Source: Haliea sp963974125 (GTDB lineage Bacteria; Pseudomonadota; Gammaproteobacteria; Pseudomonadales; Halieaceae). Taken from it: a DNA stretch of 64,000 nucleotides. Of this stretch, positions 1-8,982 are shown piece after piece (the first letter of the stretch is position 1; every line of letters begins with the position of its first letter). The stretch covers positions 18,271-82,270 of the forward strand of contig CAXBCH010000021.1 in assembly GCA_963974125.1 (NCBI GenBank), written 5' to 3'. The notes beneath the pieces are model-generated. The model ran no database searches. It worked only from the letters and a program-made list of their open reading frames with translations, and was not told the DNA's origin. The translations under genes and the position numbers were made by a program.

Positions 1-217
1 GGGATTTCTGGCTGCTGAACAATTTGCGCACCAGGGCCAGGCTGACGTACAGGACCAGCGTGAGCAGTACCAGCAGCACGATGCCAACCCAGAGGCTGGT
101 TTCTATCGTGTAGTGGCCGTAGGCGATCAACACATAGCCCGGATGGTTCTCGATCAGGGCGACAATGCCCACGCCCAGCAGCAGCGCGAGCAGGGCCAGC
201 AACAGAAGTTTGCGCAT
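1..217 (-). CDS. hemY: HemY N-terminal region (partial)
   Basis: This is the first 72 residues of a HemY-type inner-membrane protein; the gene runs off the left edge of the window. Two hydrophobic segments are visible, roughly residues 4-22 and 43-64, separated by a short loop with ENHPGYVLI, which is typical of the HemY N-terminus ahead of its TPR-rich cytoplasmic part. It begins two bases after the hemX stop, so it is the last visible gene of the hemC-hemD-hemX-hemY run. In gammaproteobacteria HemY accompanies late haem synthesis genes but its exact role is unsettled; it is not the protoporphyrinogen oxidase of Gram-positive HemY. The assignment rests on the membrane pattern plus context. 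Confidence 0.85.
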   Translation of the reverse strand, partial: MRKLLLLALLALLLGVGIVALIENHPGYVLIAYGHYTIETSLWVGIVLLVLLTLVLYVSLALVRKLFSSQKS

Positions 218-219
218 AC

Positions 220-1416
220 CTACTCGCCCCCGCCCCGTTGCAGGCGCTGCTCCATCACCGCATCCAGCTGCAGCAGCGAGCGGGAAATATCCGGAAACTC
301 TACTGCAATCGGCTGCGCCGCCAGCTCGTCCAGCTCCCGGGCGGCCGCTGCCGTAGCTGCGTCATCGGCGAGGTAGTACTCCGTGAGCCAGCGCCGGGCC
401 CGCTGCAGACTTGCCTGGTACAAGGGCTGGTTGCCGGACAACAGGGCAACCTGGGCCTGCTGCAGCAACATCACCAGATTCTGCCGCAACAGGGCCTCCC
501 ACTGAGGGTCCACCAGCGCCTCGAAAGGCATTTCCCGACGCCGCACCGTGACATACCGGGACAGGGTCTGCAGGGCCTGCTCGTAGCCCTGCCGCAGACG
601 CTGTTGCCAGTCGTCGGGCTCCTGGGCAACGGGGGCGGCTTCACGCTCGGGCAGCTCGAAAATCACCAGCCCGGCGACCTGATCCACCAGCGCCGACAGG
701 CGCAGATAGAGCCCCTCGGTATCAATCTCCGGCAGGGCGCGCAGGGCGGCAATATCGGCTGCCACGGCGCGACGCACCGGGTGCAGGGCAACATCCTCCA
801 GCTGACGCAGGATAGTGTCTGCGCTCTGCAGCAGGCCGCGCGCGGAAACCGCGTCACCCGCCATCAACAGGCGCTGGTTGGCCAGGCGCAGCAGGTATTC
901 GACTTCCGCCAGCAACCAGCCGTCCTGGTCGCCACCGCTGAGATCCGCCAGCTCGCTGCGCTGCTCGCGCAACTGAGCCTCCAGGGTTTGCAGGCGCCCG
1001 ACCTGCTCCTGCAGAGCCTCCCGCTGTTGCCGCACGGTTTGCCGCTGCTCCTGCAGCTGCGGCTGCAGAGCGCCAAACTGCCGCTCCAGCGCCTCCACCT
1101 CGGCGCGCACCCCACTGACCTCAGCGCCGCTGGCCGCGTCCGCTGGAGCAGGGGCCGACCGATCGTCCGCTTCCAGCGCCGCCAGCCGCTGCAACAGTTG
1201 CGCCTCGCGCTCCTGCGCCTGCCACAGCAACCAGCCTGCGCCGCCGCCCAGACCCAGCACCAGCAACAGCGCCAGCCAGGCAATCCCGGTGCCGCCACCC
1301 GACCCCCCGGAAGCGTCCTGCCGCTCCGCGCCAACAGTGGTCGCGGGCTCGCTATCGGCCAGGGCCACGGACTCCTCCTGCCGTGCCGGCAACAGCGGAT
1401 CTTTATCGTCACTCAC
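220..1416 (-). CDS. hemX: HemX, membrane-anchored coiled-coil protein of the hem operon
   Basis: A 398-residue protein with an acidic N-terminal tail, one transmembrane helix at about residues 44-66 (starting GIAWLALLLVLGLGGG), a long Gln/Glu/Arg-rich coiled coil to about residue 155, and a C-terminal HemX domain that includes the motif EVEYLLRLANQRL. It is sometimes labelled uroporphyrinogen-III C-methyltransferase because of fusions in other bacteria, but no SAM methyltransferase domain is seen here. It starts with GTG directly after the hemD TGA, so the two are translationally coupled. Length and layout match HemX of Pseudomonas-type operons. The molecular function is not established. Confidence 0.9.
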   Translation of the reverse strand: MSDDKDPLLPARQEESVALADSEPATTVGAERQDASGGSGGGTGIAWLALLLVLGLGGGAGWLLWQAQEREAQLLQRLAALEADDRSAPAPADAASGAEVSGVRAEVEALERQFGALQPQLQEQRQTVRQQREALQEQVGRLQTLEAQLREQRSELADLSGGDQDGWLLAEVEYLLRLANQRLLMAGDAVSARGLLQSADTILRQLEDVALHPVRRAVAADIAALRALPEIDTEGLYLRLSALVDQVAGLVIFELPEREAAPVAQEPDDWQQRLRQGYEQALQTLSRYVTVRRREMPFEALVDPQWEALLRQNLVMLLQQAQVALLSGNQPLYQASLQRARRWLTEYYLADDAATAAAARELDELAAQPIAVEFPDISRSLLQLDAVMEQRLQRGGGE

Positions 1417-2190
1417 TCACTTGTCTCCCGTGTCCGCGACCCATGCATCCAGGGCACGCAACATGGCCTTGTCAGACGCATTGCCCGCCACCAGGCAATG
1501 CCTGAAGCCCGCGGCCGCCGCGGCCGCCGCAACCCGCCCGGAGGGCAACAGCAGGCATATGTCCTGTAACTTAGAGCTTTCTTCCGGGCTAAGCAACGCC
1601 AACATGTTGGCCAGACCTTCGCCGCTGCTGATCATCACAAGCCCGATGTCCCAGCGCGCCACCGCGGCGGCAAATTCTCCGGACGCCAGGGCAGGTGCCA
1701 CCCGCCGGTAGCAGGCCAGGGTATCAACCCGCGCACCGCGGGCCACCAGCGCACGCGCCAGTGCCTCGCGTCCGCCCTCACCCTTGACCAGCAACACCCG
1801 CTCGCCGCTGCAGTGCTGCAAGCCTGGCAGGGCCAGCAGGCCTTCACTGGTCATGTCGGAGCCCGGGGTCTGCGCCGTCACGCCAAAGGCTGCCAGCGCC
1901 CGCGCCGTGCCGTCGCCGACGGCGTACCAGTTCAGCCCCAGCGGCAGCTGCGGCCAGTAATTCTCGATCACCGCCATGCCAAAGCGTACCGCGTTGGCAC
2001 TGATGAAGATGATGTGGTGGAATTCGTCCAGGGCCAGCACCCGGGTGCGCTCTGCGGCGGGCAACTCGGCGAGCGGTTCCAGTGCCAGCAGCGGCAGTTG
2101 GTGGGCGCGAAATCCACGCGCATTGATCCCCTCGCAGAGGGCGTCCCCCTGCCCTGCCGGGCGCGTAACGAGTACGCCCCTAGCGGCCAT
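1417..2190 (-). CDS. hemD: Uroporphyrinogen-III synthase
   Basis: HemD closes hydroxymethylbilane with inversion of ring D to give uroporphyrinogen III, the common precursor of haem, sirohaem and cobalamin. The 257-residue protein begins MAARGVLVTRPAGQ, the usual HemD opening, and ends in the second half of the bilobed fold with a SSGEGLANML stretch. The open frame extends further upstream, but the start at 2190 is preferred because it restores the family N-terminus and leaves only an 11-base overlap with the end of hemC. HemD sequences diverge strongly, so the identification leans on the hemC-hemD-hemX order as well as on the motifs. Confidence 0.93.
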   Translation of the reverse strand: MAARGVLVTRPAGQGDALCEGINARGFRAHQLPLLALEPLAELPAAERTRVLALDEFHHIIFISANAVRFGMAVIENYWPQLPLGLNWYAVGDGTARALAAFGVTAQTPGSDMTSEGLLALPGLQHCSGERVLLVKGEGGREALARALVARGARVDTLACYRRVAPALASGEFAAAVARWDIGLVMISSGEGLANMLALLSPEESSKLQDICLLLPSGRVAAAAAAAGFRHCLVAGNASDKAMLRALDAWVADTGDK

Positions 2191-3112
2191 ACACCTCCGC
2201 CAGAACGGCGCCGGCGCCCTGGGCCAGCAGGTCCTCGGCGACCGCAACACCAAGCGCCTCGGCCTCTGCAACTGGCGCCCGGCCCTCGGCGCGCAGCATC
2301 AGGCTGCCGTCGGGCTTGCCCACCAGACCGCGCAACCACAGCTCGCTGCCTTCCGCCTCCAGCTCGGCATAGCAGGCGATCGGAACCTCGCAGCCACCCT
2401 GCAAGCGCCGGTTGAGGGCTCGCTCGGCAGTTACCCGCAGGGAAGTAGGTTCATGATGCAGCGCCTGCAGCAGATCCAGCAGCTCAGTGTCGTCACTGCG
2501 CAGTTCAATGCCCACCGCACCCTGGCCTCCGGCCGGAAGGGACTCGGCAACGGCCATGCGCTGGCGGATGCGATCCTCCATTTCCAGGCGCAGCAAACCC
2601 GCGGTCGCAAGCACAATCGCATCGTACTCGCCGTTATCGAGCTTGCGCAGCCGGGTATTGACGTTGCCGCGGAGAAAACGGATTTCCAGGTCCGGGCGGG
2701 CCGCCCGCAGCTGGCACTCGCGCCGCAGGCTGGAGGTGCCAACCACGCTGCCAACAGGCAGTGCAGCAACGCTGTCGAAATGGTTGCTGACAAAAGCGTC
2801 CCGGGGATCCTCGCGCGCGCAGATCACCCCGAGGCAGAGACCCCCGGGAAAGGTCATGGGCACATCCTTCATCGAGTGCACCGCGATATCCGCGCTGCCG
2901 TCGAGCAGGGCCGTTTCCAGCTCCTTGACGAACAGGCCCTTGCCGCCCACCTTCGACAGCGGCACATCCAGCAGCTGGTCGCCACGGGAGGTCATGCCCA
3001 GCAGCTCTACCTGCAGGCCGGGGTGCGCCCCCTGCAGGGCGTCGCGAACAAATTCCGCCTGCCACAGGGCAAGCGGGCTCTCTCGGGTAGCGATGGTAAT
3101 GGTGCGCGGCAT
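2180..3112 (-). CDS. hemC: Hydroxymethylbilane synthase (porphobilinogen deaminase)
   Basis: HemC joins four porphobilinogen molecules into hydroxymethylbilane in the cytosol. The 310-residue protein opens MPRTITIATRESPLALWQAE, as HemC enzymes do, carries SMKDVPM and LRRECQLRA-type substrate-contact segments, and has the LQGGCEVPIACYA motif whose first Cys carries the dipyrromethane cofactor. The start at 3112 is chosen over upstream in-frame codons because it gives the family N-terminus. The end overlaps hemD by 11 bases. It follows the response-regulator gene by 29 bases on the same strand, the same arrangement as algR-hemC in Pseudomonas. Confidence 0.97.
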   Translation of the reverse strand: MPRTITIATRESPLALWQAEFVRDALQGAHPGLQVELLGMTSRGDQLLDVPLSKVGGKGLFVKELETALLDGSADIAVHSMKDVPMTFPGGLCLGVICAREDPRDAFVSNHFDSVAALPVGSVVGTSSLRRECQLRAARPDLEIRFLRGNVNTRLRKLDNGEYDAIVLATAGLLRLEMEDRIRQRMAVAESLPAGGQGAVGIELRSDDTELLDLLQALHHEPTSLRVTAERALNRRLQGGCEVPIACYAELEAEGSELWLRGLVGKPDGSLMLRAEGRAPVAEAEALGVAVAEDLLAQGAGAVLAEVYGR

Positions 3113-3141
3113 CGGCAGCGGTTCCTTGTGTCGAACCGGGA

Positions 3142-3864
3142 TCATAACAGCCGCGACTTGACCTCCGCCAGATGACGGCGGCTGACCTGGGGCCGGGTGT
3201 CGACGCCGTCCAGCTCCACCCACCAGCTGCCATCGGCTTCCCGGCGCAGGCGCTGAACATGAGCGACCGCCACCAGGGCGTTGCGGTGGACGCGCATGAA
3301 ATTCGCCGCCAGTTCCCGCTCCAGATCCTTGAGCGCATCCTGCAGCAACAGCTGGCGGCCGGGGGCGATGGCGGTCACATACTTCTGTTCGGCGAGGAAA
3401 CAGCGCACCTCGGCGATGGCCAGGGTCTCTACACCCCGATGGCCGTGGCTGCTGACCTGGCTGCGCCCCGGCGCATCGTGGCCCGCCAGGGCTGCCAGCT
3501 GCACCCGGTTCACCCGCCCGGCAAGGGCGAGTGCCCGGGCCAGCTCCACCTCCCGCACCGGTTTCAGCAAATAGGCGACGGCCTGGTGCTGCAGGGCTTC
3601 CAGGGCGTACTCGTCATAAGCAGTGCAGAAAATCACTGCCGGTGGCTGTGGCAGCCGGTCCAGCTCCGCCGCAACCGCGATCCCGTCCATCCCCGGCATG
3701 CGGATGTCCAGTAGCAGCAATGAGGGTTGTTCCCGCGCCAGCACCGCCAGCGCCTCGTCGCCAGAGGCCGCTTCCAGCACCACTGCATCCGGGCGCAGCT
3801 TGCCCAGCAATCGCCGCAGACGCTCCCGGGCCAGCACCTCGTCGTCCACCAGCATGATCTTCAC
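3142..3864 (-). CDS. algR: LytTR-type response regulator, AlgR-like
   Basis: A 240-residue response regulator. The receiver domain (about 1-120) has the acidic pair D7/D8, the phospho-acceptor D53 in LLDIRMPGMDG and the conserved Lys in LLKPVRE. The C-terminal LytTR DNA-binding domain (about 135-240) includes FMRVHRNALVAVAHV. Its start overlaps the end of the sensor kinase gene by four bases (ATGA), so the two are coupled, and hemC follows closely, exactly as algZ-algR-hemC in Pseudomonas. In that genus AlgR controls alginate, type IV pili and virulence; whether the targets are the same here cannot be told. Confidence 0.9.
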   Translation of the reverse strand: MKIMLVDDEVLARERLRRLLGKLRPDAVVLEAASGDEALAVLAREQPSLLLLDIRMPGMDGIAVAAELDRLPQPPAVIFCTAYDEYALEALQHQAVAYLLKPVREVELARALALAGRVNRVQLAALAGHDAPGRSQVSSHGHRGVETLAIAEVRCFLAEQKYVTAIAPGRQLLLQDALKDLERELAANFMRVHRNALVAVAHVQRLRREADGSWWVELDGVDTRPQVSRRHLAEVKSRLL

Positions 3865-4922
3865 GCCGGCGGTTCCAGTGGATAGCGCAGCTCAACCCGA
3901 AAGCGGCCGCTGACCGGCACCCGCTGCAGACTGGCCCGATCCCCAAAGAGGACCTGCAGGCGCTGCTCGATATTGCTGAGCGCCATCTGTTCACCGCGAC
4001 TGACCCCCGGGTGCTCCGGCACGGGATTTTCCACTACCGCCAGCAGTTCGTGGCCCTGCCGCGCCAGACGCACGCTGACGGTGCCACCCGCAGGCAACAG
4101 CGACACGCCGTGATAGACCGCATTTTCCACCAGCGGCTGCAACACCAGGCCGGGCATCGGCAGCGCCGACAGACCCTCCTCAATACCCCACTCCAGTTGC
4201 AGGCGCTCACCCAGGCGCAACTGCTCGATGCCGAGATAGAGTTCGCACAGGCGCAACTCGGCGGCCACCGTGGCGCCCCGCCCGGACTGGCGCAGGCTGG
4301 CCCGAAACAGCTCGGCCAGATCCTCCACCGCCTCCTCGGCGCGCTCCGGATGGGAGGCAATAAGGCTGGCAATGCTGTTCAGGGTGTTGAACAGGAAGTG
4401 CGGGCGAATACTTGCCTGCATGGCATCCAGCCGCGCCTGCAGCTCGGAACGCTCGCGCAGGGTCAGCTGCTGCTGCAGATAGAAATAGCGCAGGGCAATA
4501 CCCGCCACCAGTGCCGCCACCAGCAGATTGCGCAGCAACCACCAGCGCTGCTCCACCGCCCCCAGCCACTGGGGGTAGAAGCTGACGACCAGCTGGCTGG
4601 ACAGAGCCGTGACCAACAGCACCAGCACAATGCTGCCCGCAGCGGCGACGGCCAGGCTGCGGCGGGCGAACCAGGCGCGCAGGACGCACAGCAGGGCCGC
4701 GCTGGACAACACCAGCCACTGCACCAGCAGCGAGCCGGTGGCAAATACCGTCCAGTTGAAGACCGGCAACGGGCTAATCGCCAGGGTGTGAATCAGCACC
4801 ACCAGTTCCGACAGCAGTACCAGAAAGAGGACCGAGCGCGGGGCACAGAGATCGGGGATGAAAAACTCGCCGGAAGCTCGCGCACCCACGGCCACTGCCT
4901 GCTGCTCCACCGCGTCCTGCAT
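3861..4922 (-). CDS. algZ: LytS/AlgZ-family sensor histidine kinase
   Basis: A 353-residue inner-membrane kinase and partner of the downstream LytTR regulator. The N-terminal half has about four to five hydrophobic helices (residues 30-145). The His-kinase domain carries the phospho-acceptor motif RPHFLFNTLNSI, and an ATP-binding part follows with PGLVLQPLVENAVYHG. This is the AlgZ/FimS-LytS class, which lacks some canonical kinase boxes. The start at 4922 (MQDAVEQQ) is chosen because the longer frame adds about 28 residues unlike the family. It is divergent from argH with a 116-base gap that must hold both promoters; a TATACT hexamer sits at 4951-4956 but no convincing -35 was found. Confidence 0.88.
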   Translation of the reverse strand: MQDAVEQQAVAVGARASGEFFIPDLCAPRSVLFLVLLSELVVLIHTLAISPLPVFNWTVFATGSLLVQWLVLSSAALLCVLRAWFARRSLAVAAAGSIVLVLLVTALSSQLVVSFYPQWLGAVEQRWWLLRNLLVAALVAGIALRYFYLQQQLTLRERSELQARLDAMQASIRPHFLFNTLNSIASLIASHPERAEEAVEDLAELFRASLRQSGRGATVAAELRLCELYLGIEQLRLGERLQLEWGIEEGLSALPMPGLVLQPLVENAVYHGVSLLPAGGTVSVRLARQGHELLAVVENPVPEHPGVSRGEQMALSNIEQRLQVLFGDRASLQRVPVSGRFRVELRYPLEPPA

Positions 4923-5038
4923 CTGCACGATCCCCCTGCTCCACCAATGATATACTTGCACCCTTGCGCGGCGGGAACAAGCGCCGGCCACACCGCAATC
5001 GCCCACCTCCGGGCCCCAGGGACAACAGACAGGACAGC

Positions 5039-6439
5039 ATGAGCAAGCAAACGGATACCAGCAAACTGTGGGGCGGACGCTTCACCGAAGCCACTGACCA
5101 GTTCGTACAGCGTTTCACCGCCTCGGTCCAATTCGACCAGCGCATGGCGGACGAAGACATTCGCGGCTCCCTGGCCCACGCCGACATGCTCTGTGCCGTT
5201 GGCGTACTCAGCGAGAAGGAGCGGCAGCAGATCCACCAGGGCCTGGCGCAGATTCGCGAGGAAATCGCGGGCGGTCTGTTCCAGTGGTCGGTAGAGCTGG
5301 AAGATGTGCACATGAACATCGAGTCGCGGCTGACCCAACTCATCGGCAACACCGGCAAGAAGCTGCACACCGGGCGCTCGCGCAACGACCAGGTCGCCAC
5401 CGATATCCGCCTGCACCTGCGCAGCGCTATCGACCTGATCGGCACCGAACTGACCCGCCTGCAGCGCGGCACCATTGCGCTCGCCGCCGACAACTGCGAC
5501 ACCATCATGCCCGGCTTTACCCATTTGCAGACTGCGCAGCCGGTGGTATTCGGCCACCACCTGCTGGCCTGGAACGAGATGTTCGAGCGCGACCATGGCC
5601 GCCTGCTGGATTGCCGTGCCCGGCTCAACCAGTCGCCGCTGGGAGCCGCGGCGCTGGCCGGCACCACCTACCCCATCGACCGGGAGCTGACCGCGAAAGC
5701 GCTGGACTTCGACCGTCCCACCGAGAATTCCCTGGATTCCGTATCCGATCGCGACTTTGCGATTGAATTCTGCGCCTTTGCCGCGCTGCTGATGACCCAC
5801 CTGTCGCGGATCTCCGAGGAACTGGTGCTGTGGACGTCTGCCCAGTTCAACTTCATCGAACTGCCGGACCGCTTCTGCACCGGCTCGTCGATCATGCCGC
5901 AGAAAAAGAATCCCGATGTGCCGGAACTGGTGCGCGGCAAGGTGGGCCGGGTCAACGGCCACCTGGTGTCCCTGCTGACCCTGATGAAGAGCCAGCCGCT
6001 GGCCTACAACAAGGACAACCAGGAGGACAAGGAGCCCCTGTTCGATACCATAGACACCGTGCTCGGCAGCCTGCGGGCCTTTGCCGACATGGTGCCTGCC
6101 ATCCGCCCGAAGGTGGAACCGATGCGGGAGGCGGCGCGGCGGGGCTTCTCCACCGCCACTGACCTGGCCGACTACCTGGTGCGCAAAGGCCTGCCTTTCC
6201 GCGATGCCCACGAGGTCGTCGGCAAGGCCGTGGCCCAGGGCGTTGCCACCGGCACCGACCTCGCCGACATGAGCCTGGAGACCCTGCAGTCGTTCAGCGC
6301 CGAGATCGGCGCCGATGTGTTCGAGGTACTGACGCTGGAAGGTTCGGTGGCCGCCCGCAATCACCTGGGGGGCACCGCACCGCAACAGGTGACGGCCGCG
6401 GCCGCGCGCGCGCTGGCCAGGGTAGATGCCCGCGGCTAG
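5039..6439 (+). CDS. argH: Argininosuccinate lyase
   Basis: ArgH splits argininosuccinate into arginine and fumarate, the last step of arginine synthesis. The 466-residue protein begins MSKQTDTSKLWGGRF (KLWGGRF is characteristic) and carries the superfamily signature GSSIMPQKKNPD and the substrate-binding THLQTAQP segment. Length is close to the usual 455-470. The start at 5039 is preferred to the upstream in-frame ATG at 4964, which would add a tail unlike the family. The last four bases overlap the end of the convergent DUF3187 gene. Confidence 0.98.
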   Translation: MSKQTDTSKLWGGRFTEATDQFVQRFTASVQFDQRMADEDIRGSLAHADMLCAVGVLSEKERQQIHQGLAQIREEIAGGLFQWSVELEDVHMNIESRLTQLIGNTGKKLHTGRSRNDQVATDIRLHLRSAIDLIGTELTRLQRGTIALAADNCDTIMPGFTHLQTAQPVVFGHHLLAWNEMFERDHGRLLDCRARLNQSPLGAAALAGTTYPIDRELTAKALDFDRPTENSLDSVSDRDFAIEFCAFAALLMTHLSRISEELVLWTSAQFNFIELPDRFCTGSSIMPQKKNPDVPELVRGKVGRVNGHLVSLLTLMKSQPLAYNKDNQEDKEPLFDTIDTVLGSLRAFADMVPAIRPKVEPMREAARRGFSTATDLADYLVRKGLPFRDAHEVVGKAVAQGVATGTDLADMSLETLQSFSAEIGADVFEVLTLEGSVAARNHLGGTAPQQVTAAAARALARVDARG

Positions 6440-7419
6440 CGCGGCCGGTAGCGCAAGCTGGCCTGGAAGGTGACGTCCGGCGCGGTCTCCACCCGGATGT
6501 CCTCGGCAAAACCCAGGTCCAGGGCCCAGTCGGCGCTGAAGCGCCAGCGCGCGCCTGCGGTCAGCAGCAGGGCACTGCCGCCCAGCGCGGTCAGGCTGCT
6601 GTCCAGCGCTGCGCTGTGGCTGTCGACCTGTAGCAGCAGGGACAGGGAGTCCAGCCAGGCCCAGCCCACCCCGACCCCGGCAAACCACAGATCGCGCTCC
6701 TGCGCGGGCCCCAGCAGGTCGGAGCGCCCCGCGCGCAGGTAGCCCGCCTGCCCCTGCCAGCTGAAGCGGCTGCCGGGTGCGGCACGGCCGGCGCGCAGTA
6801 CCACGAAGGTGTCTTCCGCGCCGCTGCCGAGGAAGTCCCGCTCCCTGCCGCTGGCAAACTTGTAGCCGGCACCGGCACTGAGCTGCCAGCTGTCGTCGCG
6901 GTACAGGGCGCGGTGCAGTGCCAGGGTGATATCGCCGACGCCCCCGGAGGAATCCCGCAGGGCAAAGCCCCCCGAAGCCGACGCGTAGCGGTAATCCAGC
7001 CGATCCCGGGCTACCTCCTTGCGGCCGCCGTCCGGCATCCCCCAGAAGTCGTGCCAGCCGTCAATCAGGCTGTCCAGGGAGCCGCCATCGTGGCTCAGCA
7101 CGGGCACTTCCAGTTGCAGTTCCCAGTGCTCGGCCAGTCCGTAGCGCAGGTCAAATGCCATCCGCCAGGTCTCGCCATCCAGGTTCAGCGTCTCGCGGCT
7201 GTTGCTGTCCACCGCGAAATGGCTGGCAATGCCGGCGTGGGCGGCAAACTGCCAGCGGCCCGGGTCGGCGAGTTCCGCCGCTCGCGACGACGGCAATCCG
7301 AACAGGCCAGCGACCGGGCTCAGGTTTTTCGCGTACAACGGCTCAGTGGCAGCGGCAGCCACCGGCAGGGCCAGCAGGCATCCCACTATCCCGACGACCG
7401 GGCCTCGGTACTGGTACAT
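6436..7419 (-). CDS. DUF3187-family envelope protein
   Basis: A 327-residue protein with a signal peptide ending near AAAATEPLYAKN and a mature part of alternating short beta-like segments with many aromatic, Gly and Arg residues (for example WELQLEVPVLSHDGGS and GYKFASGRERDFLGSG), as expected for an outer-membrane or periplasmic beta-rich protein of the DUF3187 family. The start at 7419 has a strong ribosome site (GGGGGAGAA) just upstream. The same frame stays open far upstream to about 9882, antisense to lysA and dapF; that extension is a composition artefact. The function is unknown. It is convergent with argH (four-base overlap) and divergent from lptM. Confidence 0.85.
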   Translation of the reverse strand: MYQYRGPVVGIVGCLLALPVAAAATEPLYAKNLSPVAGLFGLPSSRAAELADPGRWQFAAHAGIASHFAVDSNSRETLNLDGETWRMAFDLRYGLAEHWELQLEVPVLSHDGGSLDSLIDGWHDFWGMPDGGRKEVARDRLDYRYASASGGFALRDSSGGVGDITLALHRALYRDDSWQLSAGAGYKFASGRERDFLGSGAEDTFVVLRAGRAAPGSRFSWQGQAGYLRAGRSDLLGPAQERDLWFAGVGVGWAWLDSLSLLLQVDSHSAALDSSLTALGGSALLLTAGARWRFSADWALDLGFAEDIRVETAPDVTFQASLRYRPR

Positions 7420-7528
7420 CCGTTCTCCCCCTCGACCGTTCAAAGCCCGGATAGTACACCGTGCAGATGACAGATTCTGCCGGTGATTCAGGTATACTGC
7501 GCCCTTTTCCAGGCCGGATTCAGCTCCC

Positions 7529-7708
7529 ATGCGTACCCTGTTGCCCACCACTGCTCTCACCCTGGCGCTGCTGGCCCTGGCGGGCTGTGGCCAGACCGGG
7601 CCCCTGCAGCTGCCGCCCCGGGAGGCGCCGGCACCAGCGGCCGAGCCGCAGCCGCCAGCAGACGACACAGAAGCCGGGCCCGCGGCGGCACCGGCCAGCA
7701 ACGGATAA
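7529..7708 (+). CDS. lptM: LptM/YifL-like small lipoprotein
   Basis: A 59-residue lipoprotein. The short signal peptide ends in the lipobox LALAGC (lipidated Cys20), followed by GQTGPLQLPP, the hallmark of the LptM/YifL (LppL) family, and a Pro/Ala-rich tail. In E. coli LptM binds the LptD/LptE translocon and helps its disulfide maturation. It stops eight bases before the lysA start, which is the conserved lppL-lysA-dapF arrangement of Pseudomonas. A TATACT hexamer at 7493-7498 is a possible -10 element, but no good -35 precedes it. Confidence 0.88.
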   Translation: MRTLLPTTALTLALLALAGCGQTGPLQLPPREAPAPAAEPQPPADDTEAGPAAAPASNG

Positions 7709-7716
7709 TCCCGACC

Positions 7717-8967
7717 ATGAGCAGTTTCCACTACAGCGATGGCGTTCTCTACGCCGAGCAGGTCAGCGTCGACGATATCGCGGCGCAGTTCGGCACCCCC
7801 TGCTATGTCTATTCCCGGGCCGCCCTGGAGGCGGCTTTTCGCGCCTACCGGGAGGCACTGGCGGACTGGCCCCACCTGATCTGCTACGCGGTCAAGGCCA
7901 ACTCCAATATCGCGGTACTGGACGTGCTGGCGCGCCTCGGCGCCGGCTTCGACATCGTCTCCGCAGGTGAACTGGAGCGGGTCATGGCCGCGGGGGGGGA
8001 CCCGGCCAGAACCGTATTTTCCGGCGTCGCCAAGACCCCGGCGGAAATGGCGCGGGCGCTGGAGCTGGGCATCCACTGCTTCAACGTCGAATCCGCGGCG
8101 GAACTGGATGTGCTCAACCGCGTCGCCGGCAGCATGGACCGGCTGGCCCCGGTGTCCATCCGCGTGAATCCGGATGTCGACGCCCGCACCCACCCCTACA
8201 TCTCCACCGGACTGCGGGAAAACAAGTTCGGCCTGGGCGTGGCCGACGCCCTGCCCCTGTATCGGCGTGCCGCGGCCCTGCCCCACATTGACGTACAGGG
8301 GCTCGACTGCCATATCGGCTCCCAGCTCACCGAGCTGAGCCCGTTTATCGACGCCCTGCGACGCCTGCTGGTGCTGGTGGACGAACTGGCCGCCGAGGGC
8401 ATCGCGATCCGCCACCTGGATCTCGGTGGCGGCCTGGGCGTGCGCTACCGGGACGAAGAACCACCGGCAATCGGTGACTATATCGCTGCCATTCGCGCCG
8501 AGCTGGGCGCACGACAACTGCCGCTGGTATTTGAACCGGGGCGCTCCATCTGCGCCAATGCCGGCCTGTTGCTGACCCGGGTGGAATACCTGAAGCAGAC
8601 CCCGGAGCACAACTTTGCGCTGGTGGATGCGGGCATGAACGACATGATCCGCCCCGCCCTGTACCAGGCCTGGCTGGACATCCAGACCAGTCACCCGGCC
8701 ACCGAGGGCATTGCCGCACAGTGGGACGTTGTCGGCCCGGTGTGCGAAACCGGCGACTTCCTCGGCAAGCAGCGGCAGCTGACCCTGCAGCAGGGTTCCC
8801 TGCTGGCGATGTTCGGTGCCGGCGCCTACGGTTTCAGCATGAGCTCGAATTACAACAGCCGGCCCCGCGCCGCCGAGGTCATGGTGGACGGCACTGCTGT
8901 ACACGAGGTCAGGGCACGGGAAACCGTGGCCGACCTGCTGCGGCTGGAAAGCCGGTTGCCGGCCTGA
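7717..8967 (+). CDS. lysA: Diaminopimelate decarboxylase
   Basis: LysA decarboxylates meso-diaminopimelate to lysine using PLP. The 416-residue protein has the PLP-lysine motif ICYAVKANSN, the HIGSQ segment, the glycine-rich phosphate loop DLGGGLGVRY, the EPGRSICANAG motif and the C-terminal CETGDFLGK with its active-site Cys. The start at 7717 (MSSFHYSDGVLYAE) gives the normal family length; a longer frame starting at 7483 would run through lptM. It is followed 15 bases later by dapF, the gene for the enzyme that supplies its substrate. Confidence 0.98.
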   Translation: MSSFHYSDGVLYAEQVSVDDIAAQFGTPCYVYSRAALEAAFRAYREALADWPHLICYAVKANSNIAVLDVLARLGAGFDIVSAGELERVMAAGGDPARTVFSGVAKTPAEMARALELGIHCFNVESAAELDVLNRVAGSMDRLAPVSIRVNPDVDARTHPYISTGLRENKFGLGVADALPLYRRAAALPHIDVQGLDCHIGSQLTELSPFIDALRRLLVLVDELAAEGIAIRHLDLGGGLGVRYRDEEPPAIGDYIAAIRAELGARQLPLVFEPGRSICANAGLLLTRVEYLKQTPEHNFALVDAGMNDMIRPALYQAWLDIQTSHPATEGIAAQWDVVGPVCETGDFLGKQRQLTLQQGSLLAMFGAGAYGFSMSSNYNSRPRAAEVMVDGTAVHEVRARETVADLLRLESRLPA

Positions 8968-8982
8968 ACCGGTAGTGCCAGG

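Noticed and set aside
4793..6688. 631-codon minus-strand frame over argH
   Set aside because: It is antisense to a well-supported argH and shows no domain-like sequence.
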